Origin: Arabidopsis thaliana
Taxonomy: Eukaryota > Streptophyta > Magnoliopsida > Brassicales > Brassicaceae
Reading direction: 5' to 3'
Assembly: GCF_000001735.4 (NCBI RefSeq)
Contig: NC_003070.9
Coordinates: forward strand, 4,898,001 to 4,962,000
Length of the DNA: 64,000 bases
Shown here: piece after piece, positions 35,406 through 48,245 of the stretch
Layout of the letters: every line of letters begins with the position of its first letter
Position numbering within the stretch: the first letter of the stretch is position 1
Program-made: the position numbers and the translations under genes
The notes under the pieces: generated by a model
Databases searched by the model: none
Told to the model about the DNA's origin: nothing
The model's input: the letters and a program-made list of their open reading frames with translations, nothing else

Positions 35406-36358
35406 TTTAAATATATTGCAAATGCAGAGACCAAAGCCTGTGAACTTTATATTTTCCCGGCAAAACCTCAAACGGAGGTTGTTGTTTCAGATAGGCCTGC
35501 CGGGATTAAAAGATTAAAGATTTGAATCACCTGATTGCTTTAATAACCAGGAACTGGGGAGAGAGAAAAGGAGATGAGAAGAGTCAATAGAGGATTGAGA
35601 ATTAACATAGATTAGACAACCATTGATTTAAATCTCTATGGTCATTTCTCCAAAAAACCCAATTATAGATTTTGGATGCCTTTGTTTAATCCTTCTTTTC
35701 TGGATATTTTCAGTTATTTTTGCCTTGATCTAATATTATTTTTACTGAGATAATTACCCAATAGCACCTTTAAAACTTGAGGTAACTATTTTTGTATTTA
35801 CTTAATTAATCATACATACTACATATGATTATTAAACGTAGTATATATCAAGTCTCTAGGTCTATTGAAAATAATTATCATACAAGTAATTAAAAAAATT
35901 CCCCATGGGGTCAGAAGCTAATTAATGGCGGGACTCTCTGTTCCCCCAAAAGAATTTGAAGACATGACTATAAAAAAAAAAGAATGAAACAATTTTATTT
36001 TGGACTCCTGATCTGTGAAAGACTGAAACAGTTCATACGCAAACTGATATAAAATCCAAAATGTTATCTCTAAGAATATGGTCCGTGATCAATAATACAG
36101 ATCTAAAATTCACCAACTTATATGCAAATTGCAAAATGCAATAAATAAATCTTGACCATATGTTACAAATCTACCAGATCATTATGTACAGAGAGCACTG
36201 CGAGTCTTGATCACACATTTCACCAGAAAAGTAAAACAATACAACACCATAAATGTTTCTTCTCCTACCGATTTCAAGAAAGACACTAATAATTACTCAA
36301 AGAAGCTTTAAATGTTAAATCTCTTTCACCGGAGAAAGAAGATTCTTAGCTGAAAATA
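35406..36358. other. Divergent promoter region of AT59 and the glyoxal oxidase gene
   Basis: 953 bp, AT-rich. The AT59 leader and TATA-like sequences are near 35440-35520; the glyoxal oxidase leader is probably near 36240-36358. No gene is seen. Confidence 0.45.
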
Positions 36359-38053
36359 ATGACGCAAGAAAGATTCAAGAACAACCTTAACGCCGTCGTG
36401 ATATCATTCTTCTTCTTCTTCCTCTGTTCCACGTCGGATTTGCTCCTTCCACGTTCACCGTTAGCTATTCTCACCGGCGGGAGGTGGGATCTTCTGCAGC
36501 CGAGTGTAGGTATATCCGCAATGCACATGCAGCTTCTACACAACAACAAAGTCGTCATCTTTGACCGTACGGATTATGGACCTTCGAATGTTTCTCTCCC
36601 TTCTCAAACCTGCCAAAACGCCACCGTTTTTGACTGCTCTGCTCATTCAATACTATACGACGTCGCTTCAAATACCTTTCGCCCACTTACACTACGTTAC
36701 GACACGTGGTGCTCTTCCGGTTCTTTAAACGCTTCCGGTTCTTTAATCCAAACCGGCGGTTATGGCAACGGCGAAAGAACTGTACGGGTTTTCACACCTT
36801 GCGACGGAGGAGTTGGAAGCGTTTCGTGTGATTGGATTGAGAACAGAGCGTATCTCTCCTCTCGCCGGTGGTATTCCACCAATCAGATTCTTCCCGATGG
36901 TCGGATTATCATCGTCGGCGGAAGAAGAGCTTTCAACTACGAGTTTTACCCCAAGGATCCGGGAGAATCCGTTTTCAATCTCAGATTCTTGGCGGAGACG
37001 AGAGATCCGAATGAAGAAAACAATCTTTATCCGTTTCTTCATCTTCTCCCCGACGGTAATCTCTTCATCTTCGCCAATCGGAGATCGATTTTGTTCGATT
37101 TCGTCAATCACCGAATCATCAAGGAGTTTCCACAGATTCCCGGCGGCGATAAACGGAATTATCCCAGCACTGGCTCCTCCGTGCTCCTCCCTCTCTTTCT
37201 CACCGGAGACATTAACAGAACGAAGATAACTGCTGAGGTTATGGTATGCGGCGGTGCTCCGCCGGGAGCGTTCTTCAAAGCGGCGAGGACGATTCCTAAA
37301 ATCTTCGTCGCGGGATCACGCACGTGTGGGAGATTGAAAGTGACCGACCCGGATCCGAAATGGGTCATGGAGCAAATGCCATCGCCACGTGTCATGTCTG
37401 ATATGTTACTGTTACCAAACGGTGACGTTTTGATCATTAACGGTGCTGCTAACGGAACCGCTGGTTGGGAAGACGCGACGAACGCTGTTCTCAACCCGAT
37501 TTTATACTTACCCGAGGAGCCTGACCAGACCCGGAGATTCGAAATTCTCACCCCGACTCGAATCCCTAGAATGTACCATTCGGCGTCTCTTCTTCTGTCA
37601 GACGGCAGAGTCTTAGTCGGAGGAAGCAATCCTCATCGAAATTACAATTTCACGGCGAGGCCGTACCCAACGGAGCTCAGCCTCGAGGCTTATCTCCCGC
37701 GTTACCTGGATCCACAGTACGCACGTGTGAGACCGACGATCATCACGGTGGAGCTCGCCGGGAATATGTTGTACGGTCAGGCTTTTGCCGTAACGTTCGC
37801 GATTCCGGCATTCGGAATGTTCGACGGAGGGGTATCGGTGAGGCTCGTGGCGCCGTCGTTCAGCACTCACTCAACGGCGATGAACCAGAGGTTGTTGGTT
37901 TTGCGCGTCAGGCGCGTGAGTCAGTTATCTGTTTTCGCTTATAAAGCTGACGTGGACGGGCCTACTAACTCCTACGTGGCACCACCTGGGTATTATATGA
38001 TGTTCGTGGTTCACCGTGGAATTCCGAGTGTAGCTGTTTGGGTTAAGATTTAA
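36359..38053 (+). CDS. Glyoxal oxidase-related secreted copper radical oxidase
   Basis: One exon, 564 residues. The N-terminus carries a signal peptide with a run of five Phe (VISFFFFFLC). The beta-propeller has Kelch-type motifs (LPDGRIIIVGGRR, LSDGRVLVGGSNPH), followed by the C-terminal immunoglobulin-like domain. The residues needed for a copper radical oxidase can be placed by motif: Cys118 (TWCSSG) for the Cys-Tyr cross-link, Tyr194 (FNYEFYP), the Tyr406-His407 pair (RMYHSAS) and His504 (STHSTAMNQR). It should thus be active, oxidising small aldehydes or sugars outside the cell and releasing hydrogen peroxide. Plant relatives act in the cell wall, for example RUBY in seed-coat mucilage. 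I recall this gene as At1g14430. Codon use is GC-richer than its neighbours, as is common for intronless genes. Confidence 0.93.
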   Translation: MTQERFKNNLNAVVISFFFFFLCSTSDLLLPRSPLAILTGGRWDLLQPSVGISAMHMQLLHNNKVVIFDRTDYGPSNVSLPSQTCQNATVFDCSAHSILYDVASNTFRPLTLRYDTWCSSGSLNASGSLIQTGGYGNGERTVRVFTPCDGGVGSVSCDWIENRAYLSSRRWYSTNQILPDGRIIIVGGRRAFNYEFYPKDPGESVFNLRFLAETRDPNEENNLYPFLHLLPDGNLFIFANRRSILFDFVNHRIIKEFPQIPGGDKRNYPSTGSSVLLPLFLTGDINRTKITAEVMVCGGAPPGAFFKAARTIPKIFVAGSRTCGRLKVTDPDPKWVMEQMPSPRVMSDMLLLPNGDVLIINGAANGTAGWEDATNAVLNPILYLPEEPDQTRRFEILTPTRIPRMYHSASLLLSDGRVLVGGSNPHRNYNFTARPYPTELSLEAYLPRYLDPQYARVRPTIITVELAGNMLYGQAFAVTFAIPAFGMFDGGVSVRLVAPSFSTHSTAMNQRLLVLRVRRVSQLSVFAYKADVDGPTNSYVAPPGYYMMFVVHRGIPSVAVWVKI

Positions 38054-38139
38054 AGCAATCCTTTTATTATTTCATTAGTTTTTTGATTGATTTTTTGAAG
38101 AATTGTAGTTAAAAAAAATAAAAAATTGGTGAAAGTTAG

Positions 38140-39021
38140 TTAATAAAAAAAAAGGAAATTTCGGTTAAGACCCCTACTCCTCGGGAGAAGATATTTGATT
38201 TTGTTTGTCCTAGTAGTTGTGATGGTTTGATATGCTTCTACAATCTTTATAAATCGGGTATTGTAGTCAATCCAGCCACTAGATGGCATCGAAGTTTTCC
38301 TCCACCTAGGTATAAACAAGTCATTCTCGACAAATCTTCTAGTGAATATAGTAGTGTCTTTCCTTTGCCTTTGCTTGGATTCGGCAAAGACATCATCAAT
38401 GGCACATACAAGCCGGTTTGCTTATATAATTCACTAGAAAGAGGACTAAGAAACGCTACTACGTGTGAAGTTTTCGACTTTAGGACCAATGTTTGGAAGT
38501 ATATTACCCCTTCTTCTCCTTACCGGATCATTGCTTTCCATGATCCTGTGTACGTAGATGGGTCGCTGCATTGGTTCACCGAATGCAAAGAAATCAAAGT
38601 TCTATCTCTAGATCTTCATACCGAGACTTTTCAAGTAATCTCCAAAGTTCCTTTTGACATTGCAAATTGTGACAACATTGCCATGTGCAACTTGGATAAC
38701 CGCTTGTGCATATCCGAGAACAAGTGGCCTGACCAAGTGGTATGGTCGTTTGATTCATGCAACAAGAAATGGCACAAAATGTTTACGTTAGATCTGAATA
38801 TATTTTCTCATGGGTTTGGGAAGCACTTTTTGGCAGTCTCACCAGTAGCAGTTTTGGAAAAGAAGAAGAAAAATGGTAAGTTATTGTTATCTTCTAATCT
38901 AATATATAAGCAACAAATGGTGGTACATGATCCCGAAACCAAATCTTATGATTTTGTTTTCAAGAGTAAGAATTCTGGAAATCATGTTTGTTATTTCGAG
39001 AGTCTAGTCTCTATTTTATAA
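38140..39021 (+). pseudogene. F-box-associated domain gene lacking F-box and start codon
   Basis: An open frame runs from after the TAG at 38137 to the TAA at 39019-39021. Homology-like sequence starts near 38190 (KIFDFVCPSSCDGLICFYN) and continues as IVVNPATRWHRSFPPPRYK, CEVFDFRTNVWKYI and VYVDGSLHWFTEC. This is the F-box-associated (FBA/Kelch-like) domain of the large plant F-box family. The roughly 40-residue F-box that should come first is missing, and the first in-frame ATG lies only about 150 codons into the domain. The upstream sequence is A-rich spacer, only 108 bp from the glyoxal oxidase stop. I therefore call it a 5'-truncated F-box pseudogene whose remaining frame is still intact, so the truncation is probably recent. 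Confidence 0.8.
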
Positions 39022-41075
39022 ATAGATAGATCATTTTAGCTATATTTTTCCTAGTTTTTTTTTGGGGGGGTTTATATTCATGAAAATTGTAATTTCAAAA
39101 AGTTTAAATTATTGTTGGCATTTTCTGATCTATTAATTGCTTCTACATCATACATTGTAATTCATAGATTTTGTTTTTCTACGAAGTTAATACGCAATTG
39201 TACTTTTTGGAAGAAAACTAATGTTCTGTTTTCAATTGAACTTCAAACCATTCTGGCCAAAAAGGCTTCTCCAAACTCGCGTGGCATTTTTAGTTCCATT
39301 GAAGGTTTTGAAAATTTACGTTGCCTTGTTGACACATATACTTTGTAAACAAAATACTAAAACTCTTAGGTTAATTAGAAGGTTTTCTTAATGACCAGTG
39401 AGTTCAAGGTTTTATGACCATCCATAAATTTTTTCTAATCATATCAAAGAGATCATAACAGGTAAATAACATTTGTGAGTAATTTGTTTTCTGAAAGATT
39501 CAGAACTGAGGTATAATGTCTATGAGATCTGAGTATATTTAAAATCAATCTTATATGATCCACATCTCTTTAAAATGATAATTAAAAGTTTAACAAATAT
39601 CAAATCCCAATATTTTCAAAACATTTAATCTCTTAAACTCTACAAAGTTAAATCTCATGACCAAATATATACGCTTGACCTCAGAGGGTCTAACATAACA
39701 GTTGCAGATCTCTGTACTAATTCGGGCTCGATCGATCAGTCTTTATTGAAGCAATATATAGGATTGTTTTGCAGAGAAAATGTGATCAAAAAGCTAAGAG
39801 TAGGAACAAGAGGGGACCTTGTTTTCAGCTACATTAATGGAGTTTCCTTCACAAAAAGATAATAAATAGGGCTCAGAATCTCATATTTTCTTATTTATTG
39901 ACACCCAAATAAATGTAATAGTGACGACTCTCCATCCTACACATTTAGTCCTTACTGATAAACTAAAAATTACTTGGCGTCAAAAATTAAGTGCACTATA
40001 TAGTTCTTATACAAGATTGTAAAAAGTTATTATTTTTATTCTATGGTATTTCATAATCAAATTGTCAAACCAAAACTCAAAAATTGAACCGAATAGAACT
40101 CCGAAATGACATTCTCACAAAAAAATCGTTTGAAAGAAGACAACTGAATGAGTTGGATGAACGCATTAAAAAATAACACATTCGACGCATGATACCTGAT
40201 TATTCTATACAGAAACCAAAGCAAATCGAAACATGTGAACAAAAAACATAACATCTAATTATACCACAAATCCTTTTATTTATGAAATGGCACATTACAC
40301 GAATTATAGTATACCTAAAAAGGTGGAAATGTTATTTAATTCTTGAACATACGTGATAAACAAAGAGGGTTAATAAATGTGATCTCGCTTGTGACACCAA
40401 CTACATATTTACTCAACCTTATACGTCACACACGAGAGGACATGACTTGCAACTCGTTAGTACACTTTTCACATCTCTGTTAGCAGAAATTATTATTTTA
40501 TTTTCTTTCTTTAAATTTTGTTATTTTATTGTATGTGCAAGATTGTAATAAAGAATGTTTTGGCCTAAAGACACATCATTCTCCTAACTAGATAATACAA
40601 TTTTTAAGCTAAGGCGTGAAGTTGTGGTCTCCATAAATACAGTATCCATTTTAGATACTCATACCGATTTCAGAAGTCATGTAGATGAGCTAGGGAAATA
40701 CGTATATAGCTTATCTTGCATGCAGATTTTGTGAGCACAATGATCACGAACTGCGAAAAGTCTAATGATTCAAAATGATATGTAACCAAAGTAGATTTTC
40801 TTACATACCCAAAAGAAGAAGAAGAAGAAGAAAAATACGGCTGGTCATACATTTATTACAACAAGATTAATATATATAACTTCCAAATAAATAAAACACA
40901 ACAAAGAGCAGAAAATTATATAAAATCCATGGGTTTAACGAGAGATAGCGAAATGAGCTTATATATATAAAATAAAACCAAACCAGCTAGAAGATAAAAT
41001 TAAAACCCTAGTAGCTAACATAAAGATAACTAAATAATTATCAAAGATCATATAAAAATAACGTTATTAATTATA
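39022..41075. other. 2.05 kb intergenic region with ZHD4 3' end
   Basis: AT-rich. The frame at 39112-39348 has no recognisable domain. A (GAA)n run is at about 40812-40834. The right end, about 40850-41075, is probably the ZHD4 3' UTR. No RNA gene or transposon is recognised. Confidence 0.45.
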
Positions 41076-42014
41076 TCATGGGACGATCTTAGTCATGTCG
41101 TTATTACCGGACAGATCAACATTGTTGAGATTGTTGATCTTTTCGTTGTCGTTGTCTTCGAGGTTAATGTTGTTCTTCTTGGAGAAATGGATCTTGTTGT
41201 TGTGCATCCAAACCTTAAGCACTCTTCTCTTCACTCCAATCTCTTCACAAAACCTTTGAACAACACAATCTTCTTGCCTTTGTATTTTCCACCCAACTTT
41301 CTCAGCAAAACTAAGCATCTTCTCCTTCTGTTCCGGCGTGAACTTTGTCCTGAACCTCTTCTTCTGGTTGTATGGCAGGTTTGGTAGCGATCTAGATGCG
41401 GTGGTTACGCCATCTTCCTCCATAAAGTCCTCGGACTCGGAGTTGTTATGCATGTACCGGTAGTTAGAGACTCCAATGGGCATGATCATTTGGTGTGGCA
41501 TAGCTGATCTGATCTTTTGGTGGTTGAGCATGAGTTTTCGGTGTGGAGGGTGTTGGTGGTAAGGGGACATGGCGGTGGCTGCGAGTTCGCCTTCCACTTC
41601 TTTTCTATGGAAGTTCCTGTGGCAATTGCAAGCTGAGCAAGTGAGAGCCTCAATGGAGCCATCTTCACCACTTGGCATAAACTCTCCACACCCATCAGTA
41701 GCATTGCCTCCCATAGCTGCTGCATGGTTCTTGAGACACTCCTTGTACTTTATCATAGGCTTCTTGATGATAGCGTTGTAACCAACATGATGAGGATCTT
41801 GATGATGATGATGATCATAATTGTTGCCATGACCATTACCATGTAACGGCATTGGAGGTGGTTGAGTAGTATTGTTGTTGTTGTGAGTTGGAGGAGCAGA
41901 ATTAGCAGCATGATGATCATGATGATGGATCATGTGACCATGACTACCACCACCACCAAATGTAGTGTTTAATGGGATGGGCATATCATGATCTTCTTGA
42001 CTTGCAATTTCCAT
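41076..42014 (-). CDS. ZHD4: Zinc-finger homeodomain transcription factor ZHD4 (HB31)
   Basis: Single coding exon, 312 residues, starting [20 protein letters not shown]; upstream in-frame codons lack an ATG in good context. Residues 24-80 are rich in His, Asn and Pro. The ZF-HD dimerisation domain is at residues 88-138 ([14 protein letters not shown], then DGCGEFMP and [11 protein letters not shown] with paired Cys/His). The homeodomain is at about 218-277 ([28 protein letters not shown]). In ZHD proteins the zinc finger mediates homo- and heterodimers, and the homeodomain binds ATTA-type sites. The protein acts in the nucleus, and family members work in floral and leaf development. It has no clear activation domain, in keeping with regulation by MIF-type partners. 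Confidence 0.95.
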   Translation of the reverse strand: MEIASQEDHDMPIPLNTTFGGGGSHGHMIHHHDHHAANSAPPTHNNNNTTQPPPMPLHGNGHGNNYDHHHHQDPHHVGYNAIIKKPMIKYKECLKNHAAAMGGNATDGCGEFMPSGEDGSIEALTCSACNCHRNFHRKEVEGELAATAMSPYHQHPPHRKLMLNHQKIRSAMPHQMIMPIGVSNYRYMHNNSESEDFMEEDGVTTASRSLPNLPYNQKKRFRTKFTPEQKEKMLSFAEKVGWKIQRQEDCVVQRFCEEIGVKRRVLKVWMHNNKIHFSKKNNINLEDNDNEKINNLNNVDLSGNNDMTKIVP

Positions 42015-42093
42015 CTTTTTTAATTGGGTCTTCTTCAAAAACCTTTTGCTTTCTCTTTGCAAATTGTTTCTTGGTTTGGGGACAGAGGAGAGA

Positions 42094-42600
42094 CTAGCTA
42101 AGAAGAAAACAAGACAATTGGAGGAAAATATTAGTAACTAATACCAAAATGATTAAACTATTAAAGGTGAATACTTTCTTGATTAAAATCTTAAGAAGTT
42201 TCCACTTTTTTAGAAACAACTCACGGAAAGCATTTTTCAAATAATTTTACTAAAAGAAACAACCAAAATTTACAAAACCCAAAATTATAGGACAAAACGA
42301 AAGAATACAAAAAAATGGTAATTAAGGAAAATAAAACTCTTATTGCAAGCCTGCGCAAACAAAAGCTGACAAACGCACTTCGAAAGAAGTCTTCTACTTC
42401 AATTCAAGTGGGAAATTTATTATCATGACCAGTAAGTAAAAAGAAAATAAATAACAACTGTTCTTTGATTACCAATCTCCTCTTCTCTCCTAATTTTGAT
42501 GAGAAATTAACAAAAGATAGAGAGAGAGAGAAGTCAAAACTGGTTATGAAAGAAATTTGAATCAGGTTCTTGAACATTGAACTGAATTAGGAACACATAC
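42094..42600 (-). other. Probable intron in the ZHD4 5' leader
   Basis: On the minus strand AAG/gtatgt is a strong donor at 42600, and a pyrimidine-rich acceptor ending in TAG lies at 42094, 79 nt before the ATG. The exon on the left would be the leader end plus the whole coding sequence. Confidence 0.55.
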
Positions 42601-42709
42601 CTTCACAACTAAAAGTAGAAAATTACTTTGATATCTTAATATGCTTCCAAAGTTCAGAACTCTATTGAAGATATTGCCCTTAAGAGAGACAGAGAGAAGA
42701 TTAGAGATA

Positions 42710-42763
42710 TTAGGGTTTTGTAATGAAAGACTTTGAAGGAAGAGAGGAGACAAAGATTTGCAT
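42710..42763 (-). CDS. Upstream ORF (17 codons) in the ZHD4 leader
   Basis: A short frame, ATG to TAA, reads MQIFVSSLPSKSFITKP on the minus strand. It lies before the presumed leader intron, so it would be in the 5' leader of the mature ZHD4 mRNA if transcription starts at or beyond about 42830. It could reduce translation of ZHD4. Peptide conservation is unknown. Confidence 0.4.
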   Translation of the reverse strand: MQIFVSSLPSKSFITKP

Positions 42764-45700
42764 TTGTGTTTGGATGTGAAGGCAATGTCTTAAACTAAGA
42801 GAGTATTAGTAGTGAAAGCCTAAAGCCTAAAAGCAAGAGAGAGAAAAAAAAAACTAGATATTTTCAATTTTTCACTCTCTCCCTTCCCTCCCAGTGACAA
42901 ATAGAAAACAACAGCATTTAATTATGTCAGTTTTGTTAGTGTATTTATATTGGTTACACAAATAAATATGGTTTCTATTTAACCTAACTATAATTAAAAT
43001 GCCCCTAAAAAAAAAAGAAGATCAGAGAATTAGAGGGGAGAAACAAAGAAAATTAAAGGTCATGGGGTGATTGCTTTGCTTGCACTATCAGACATCAAAA
43101 TTTACACAAGTTTTAGAGAGAGGACTGTGTCAGGGAGTGGTGGGCAGAGAGTAAGCAGTGAAACAAGCATAAAAGTCATAATAAATAAAATAACTTAAAA
43201 CATTCATGAATCATGAGTAAACGAAGCTAATTGCAAAAGAAAAAAAAGGTATGTGTTCTGTATATTTGGGGTTATTTGTTTTGTTGACAGAAGTATTTTT
43301 CTGTATATTTTATTTTTGCAAAGAAGATAAACTTACTTTGGTTCACAAAGATATAGATAATTCATACGTCGTCTATAACTTGTAAAACTTTGGACTCTCG
43401 AGGTTGTCATGTCATGCATGTGAATTATATTATTAACCAGAAGTTATGGTCCTACAATATTTCTTGTATATTTTATTCTGTATAATAAAAAGCCGTAATT
43501 AATTAATATTATTCAATAAGTTTTTAATAAATGAAATCCTAACATTATCTTTTATTTTATGATGATAAATGTTTTTTCTTGCATGGATTAACATTTCTCA
43601 CATCTGCATAGTATCCAAATTTTTTTTTTTTTACATCAGTGATAAAGTGAAAATATTGGATGATATAATACAGTTGATAAGATTTCTTTAAAATATATAT
43701 ACAGGCGAAATAAGATCCATCACACGTCATTCGAGGCCAAGATGAATTATTTAGTTCACATACACCACATATCGAACTATTATTATAAACTATATATATC
43801 GTAATTTGTAAAAACGTTTCTGTAATCTTTTATAAGTACTCTGGAGTTTTCAATCATATATCCAACCAATGAACCAACTAAAATTTCACCATACATAAAA
43901 TTGCGGTAGCATGTAAAAAGGCAGTGTATTTACAGCTGTAGTTATAATTATGTACCCTCATAATTTTTGTAGTGAATTAGGAAGCATGGGCAAAAGGATC
44001 GAAAGTTATGTGTTCGTTTGACTATAAATAGGAAGTCGTGGTAAAACAGAGAATATTGCTTAACATTTCAGAATTACTGCTCTTAGCAGTAGTAGTAATC
44101 ATGTCATACAACCATTTCAATTTGAAATTACGCTCGTTTAATGAACCATTTTTTTTGTTAATTTAACAAAGACATGAATCACTTTGTTCTTTACTTATCC
44201 CTATGGTCTTTAACTCTTTATCCTTTACTACACCAGATCACATATATGAGATACTTTATCTTTTAATTTCTTTCTTGTTTCTGTTTTGTTGTATCTTCTT
44301 CTGGTAACTTCTTGAAATCCCCAATTATATTTTTCATAATGATTATTTTTGTCAGTAAATCATAGATGACTAATGTATTAACTATACATTTATCATAGTG
44401 CATTTTGAAAATCACTCGGTCTGGCATAACTATTGGATGAGGAGTTGAGCTCAAAACTTTGGATATATAACAGTATTATACTCTATTTTTAAAATGTATT
44501 TAGTCTATTAGTATTACGTTTTTTTTTCAAGTGACAAAATAAAAAGGGTCCACAAGAATAAATGACGTTAGGTCGATGGTCCAATATTGTTCACAATTTT
44601 CAAGATGTTCGTATTTACTCGTTCTCCTTTTATATTATGACACTTTAATTTGTGTATATATGTAAGTATTTTTTTTAGGGTTGTATATATCTGTAAGTTG
44701 TATATTTATTTATTTCCTATATATCAAAATAAAACAAGATTCTAAATGTATTTTTAGTGCTACAAAGATTGTATTCCTTTAAAAGACGGGTGAAATTTTG
44801 TATTAAAACACTTAAAAGATCAATAATATTAAGATTCCTTGTAAGTCGTCTCACTAATTATATACTCGTACATTAATTCTTTATATTAGCTAGCTATTAA
44901 TTATATATATAAGTAAATACTCTATCAAAAGTTACAATTCAAACATGTCGTTTTAGTTAAAAGAAAGTTATAGTATAAACTAATCATAATACCTATTTTT
45001 AAGTGACAAGCGTGCAAAGGCAGACGATTTGTTTCTTCTTTTAGATGGAACCATCAATTTTTGGTCAACCAAAGCTTGTATCCTTCAAAAAAATAAAATC
45101 TTCTTTTAAGATGCCAACTCTCTTTTCACAATCTTTATCACGGAAATTCAAATACAATTAAGATTTCAATCATTTTACGTTAGCTAAATCAAATATAAAG
45201 ATTCAAGTCACATCCACAACTAATGATGAATTAATATTAGGCTTGGTTAGTGTAAATATGATAACAATATCATTTGCTATAGTAATATTAGATTGAAAAG
45301 GTATGGATTATATATATCCCGTAATTAATGATTGTTAGATTTTATAATCTCACGCATCAGTTATTATAATTCATGAGTATATGAGTTATCATATATGATA
45401 TGCTACGGTATAATACGGTTTGGAAGATGATACTATTTTTATTTATTTGACAAATGAATCAATACCAAACCTTATACGCGTTGATCTTAGTTCACCAAAA
45501 TGATTTTACGAATAAAAACGTATTTTTGTAAGTTCCATCATTATATATACCGCAACAAGCATTTACTTTGTAAGCAACACCAAAAATGAATCTTAAATTT
45601 CACATTTTAGTCTTTCTCTTCCTTATTCTTATATGCATGTGTGTGCTGTCCTTGCTTTTCTCACACACCATTTCGATTAAACTCAAAGTTTGAGAAATTT

Positions 45701-48134
45701 GTTTTGATGCATTTTGTTATGTATAATGTTATTATAACCATTTAATTAAGTAACTATTTTCCTCAGTCGACCTATGATTTCAGTTACAAAACTTCTCCAA
45801 TAACATATACAATGAATAAAAAATCGACACAATGAGCCCTATAAAACAAACCAAGAGGAAAAAGAGATATTAATTCAGCCGTTGGGAACATTCTCAGTCT
45901 TTATATTTCTTTTATTAATTCCTTTTCGTATGAGATTCAAAAGCCCCACACCACCTCAATCCAAAGAAAAGTATAACATGTTTAATTAAGTTTTATTTGA
46001 TTTCTAGGGATTTCCAACATCTAATCATGTGGTTATATAGTATACACGGAAAGCTACGAATTTTTAAACCTATACTGCAACATTTTTATAGCTTAACCCA
46101 AGATGCCTCGTTATGTATTACAGTATATACACATTCCCATCACCTTCCATGATTTTATCTTGATAAGTTGAAAAAGATATATAAGTTGGAATTATTTTAA
46201 AGTAACCTTGCTTTGAATCTTAACATTCCCTGCTTTTTTCTTATAATTTTAAGTTTTTAACTAGAGCTAGTTTATTTAATTTTTATCATTATTCGATGCT
46301 GCATTTCGATACACTACTAGTCTACTCCTATTTTTTTTGGGTGTGTTTATATATAGTCATGTGACATAAGAACATATAAATAAATAACGTACGTATTTGA
46401 TCTGGCATTTTATCTAAATAAGTAATCAACTTAGTAATGGATATCAAAATTCAAAATCTAAAGTAAAATACATAATGTGTACAAATTATTAAATATTAAT
46501 ACATATAAAAGTTCATAAGCGCACACATTAAATTATGTATACTAGAAACGGTGCAACAGACGAACTGGGGACCAAATTATGGACCAGCTCATAGCCCATT
46601 TGCTTTAAATAATCTAAATTCAGAAATGAATAAATGTTGGAAATGGTTCATGATGTATATAGTGGAGGAATATTGATTATCTATTCTTTTTATTTTTATT
46701 TTTGCGGAGGAATAATATGGGTTATCTAAAACCCAAAGAATTTTCTTTATAGATCTTCTTTATTCTTAATCCTAATTTGCCCACCAAACAAAATAACAGC
46801 AATTCAAATCGAATTTACGAAAGAATCTTCATCTTTTTATTGACAAAACTTTAGTTTCAAAAGCATTATCTTTAAAAGGAACATAAATGACATATTCTAA
46901 GATCTACATAGTCCTTATATTCATGACTATATTATTGCCATTATTTTGATTACTAGTGCCTAATTCCGCCATTGACCGGTTGGGATCATCATAAATCCAT
47001 TTTTGTATAAGTAAGAAATGTCTTTGGGTATTGTGAAATTTCATGTAAGCACTATTTCGATTTGAGTAATTTCTATAATTTTCGCTTAATTGCGTAGTTA
47101 CTACTAGCTAGTTAGTGTTCTTACAAACTATGCTTAAATTATAATATTCACAATATGATATAAAATGATAAATAAAAGAGTAATAAATATCAAAACGTTT
47201 TTATCTAGTGGTTGTTAAAATGTTTTTAAAAGATTTATATCAGAAAACATGGATTTGAATTTTTAAATTACGAGTAGAGAGTAGAAGATTCAAATATTTG
47301 CAAAGTTTTGGTATACAGTTGGAATCGTCTGTCAAAATTAATTACTGATGCATCCTGGAACATAGAATTAAGATTCATAATAAACCATGGATACTGTTAT
47401 GAGGATAAAACATATATTGTTTGTTTAAATCAAAATAAATCATTGTTTGCAACAGTTATATACACTATTAGTATTAGTTATACTAAAACACTTAGTCTAC
47501 TTGATATATATTAAGATACGTACATATTTGCTTTATTTATCAACATCAAAGCACAACACGGAATCAGTACAAAACTATTTGAGAATTCACATAAACAACT
47601 AAAAAGAAAAACATTCTGAGAATTATTCTGGTTATGTGTTTACTTTAAGAAAATAAAATTTCCCAAGAATCGAAAATTTTTCCCACAAAGCAAATGCACG
47701 AGTTCTGGTTATTTTAACACTATTATGGGTTTTACGTGCAATCAGTTTACTGACATCTGATTTCTCCTCATTCATCTATTTAATTATTATATCTCTTTGA
47801 TTCACTTTTTCTATTTGTAAAATAATAATATTCGAAAGGTACAGTTTTATGGCAGATGAAATGGACGTAGCGTGTAAGAAAATACAAACCCGTACCTTCA
47901 TAATTTAGTAAACAAAAGCATAAAGTTAAAAAAACATTATAATAATTGAAAAAATTATACATATTTTTCTGAATATATATATAGCAATGAGCCAATTTCA
48001 TCACTCACCTTACTTATTAGAATTTGTTTTTTCCAACATGACAAATAATTGGCAAGTGTCTCAATTTCAGAGGGCCAAACAATGCTAAATGTAATGGGCC
48101 AATTATTTTATCTGCAGGCCCATTTTGAAAAGCA

Positions 48135-48184
48135 CACAAGACTATTCTTTTTTTTTTTTTTTTTGTCGACCACAAGACTATTCT
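48135..48184 (-). repeat. Poly(A) micro-insertion with 14-bp direct repeats
   Basis: CACAAGACTATTCT is at 48135-48148 and 48171-48184. The 22-nt insert is sixteen T then GTCGAC; on the minus strand it reads GTCGAC followed by an A-tract. Confidence 0.65.
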
Positions 48185-48193
48185 CTACTGCTT

Positions 48194-48245
48194 AAGTTAT
48201 ATAATAAACCGCCGACAAAAAAAAGAAAAAGTTATATAATAAACC
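48194..48245 (+). repeat. Poly(A) micro-insertion with 17-bp direct repeats
   Basis: AAGTTATATAATAAACC is at 48194-48210 and 48229-48245. The 18-nt insert is GCCGAC then an A-rich tract. It is 10 bp from the previous micro-insertion and has nearly the same core in the opposite orientation. Confidence 0.65.

Noticed and set aside
36762..37229. Long frames on both strands overlapping the glyoxal oxidase gene (also minus 36743-37629)
   Set aside because: The main frame has all catalytic residues of the family; the others are shadows of its GC-rich coding sequence.
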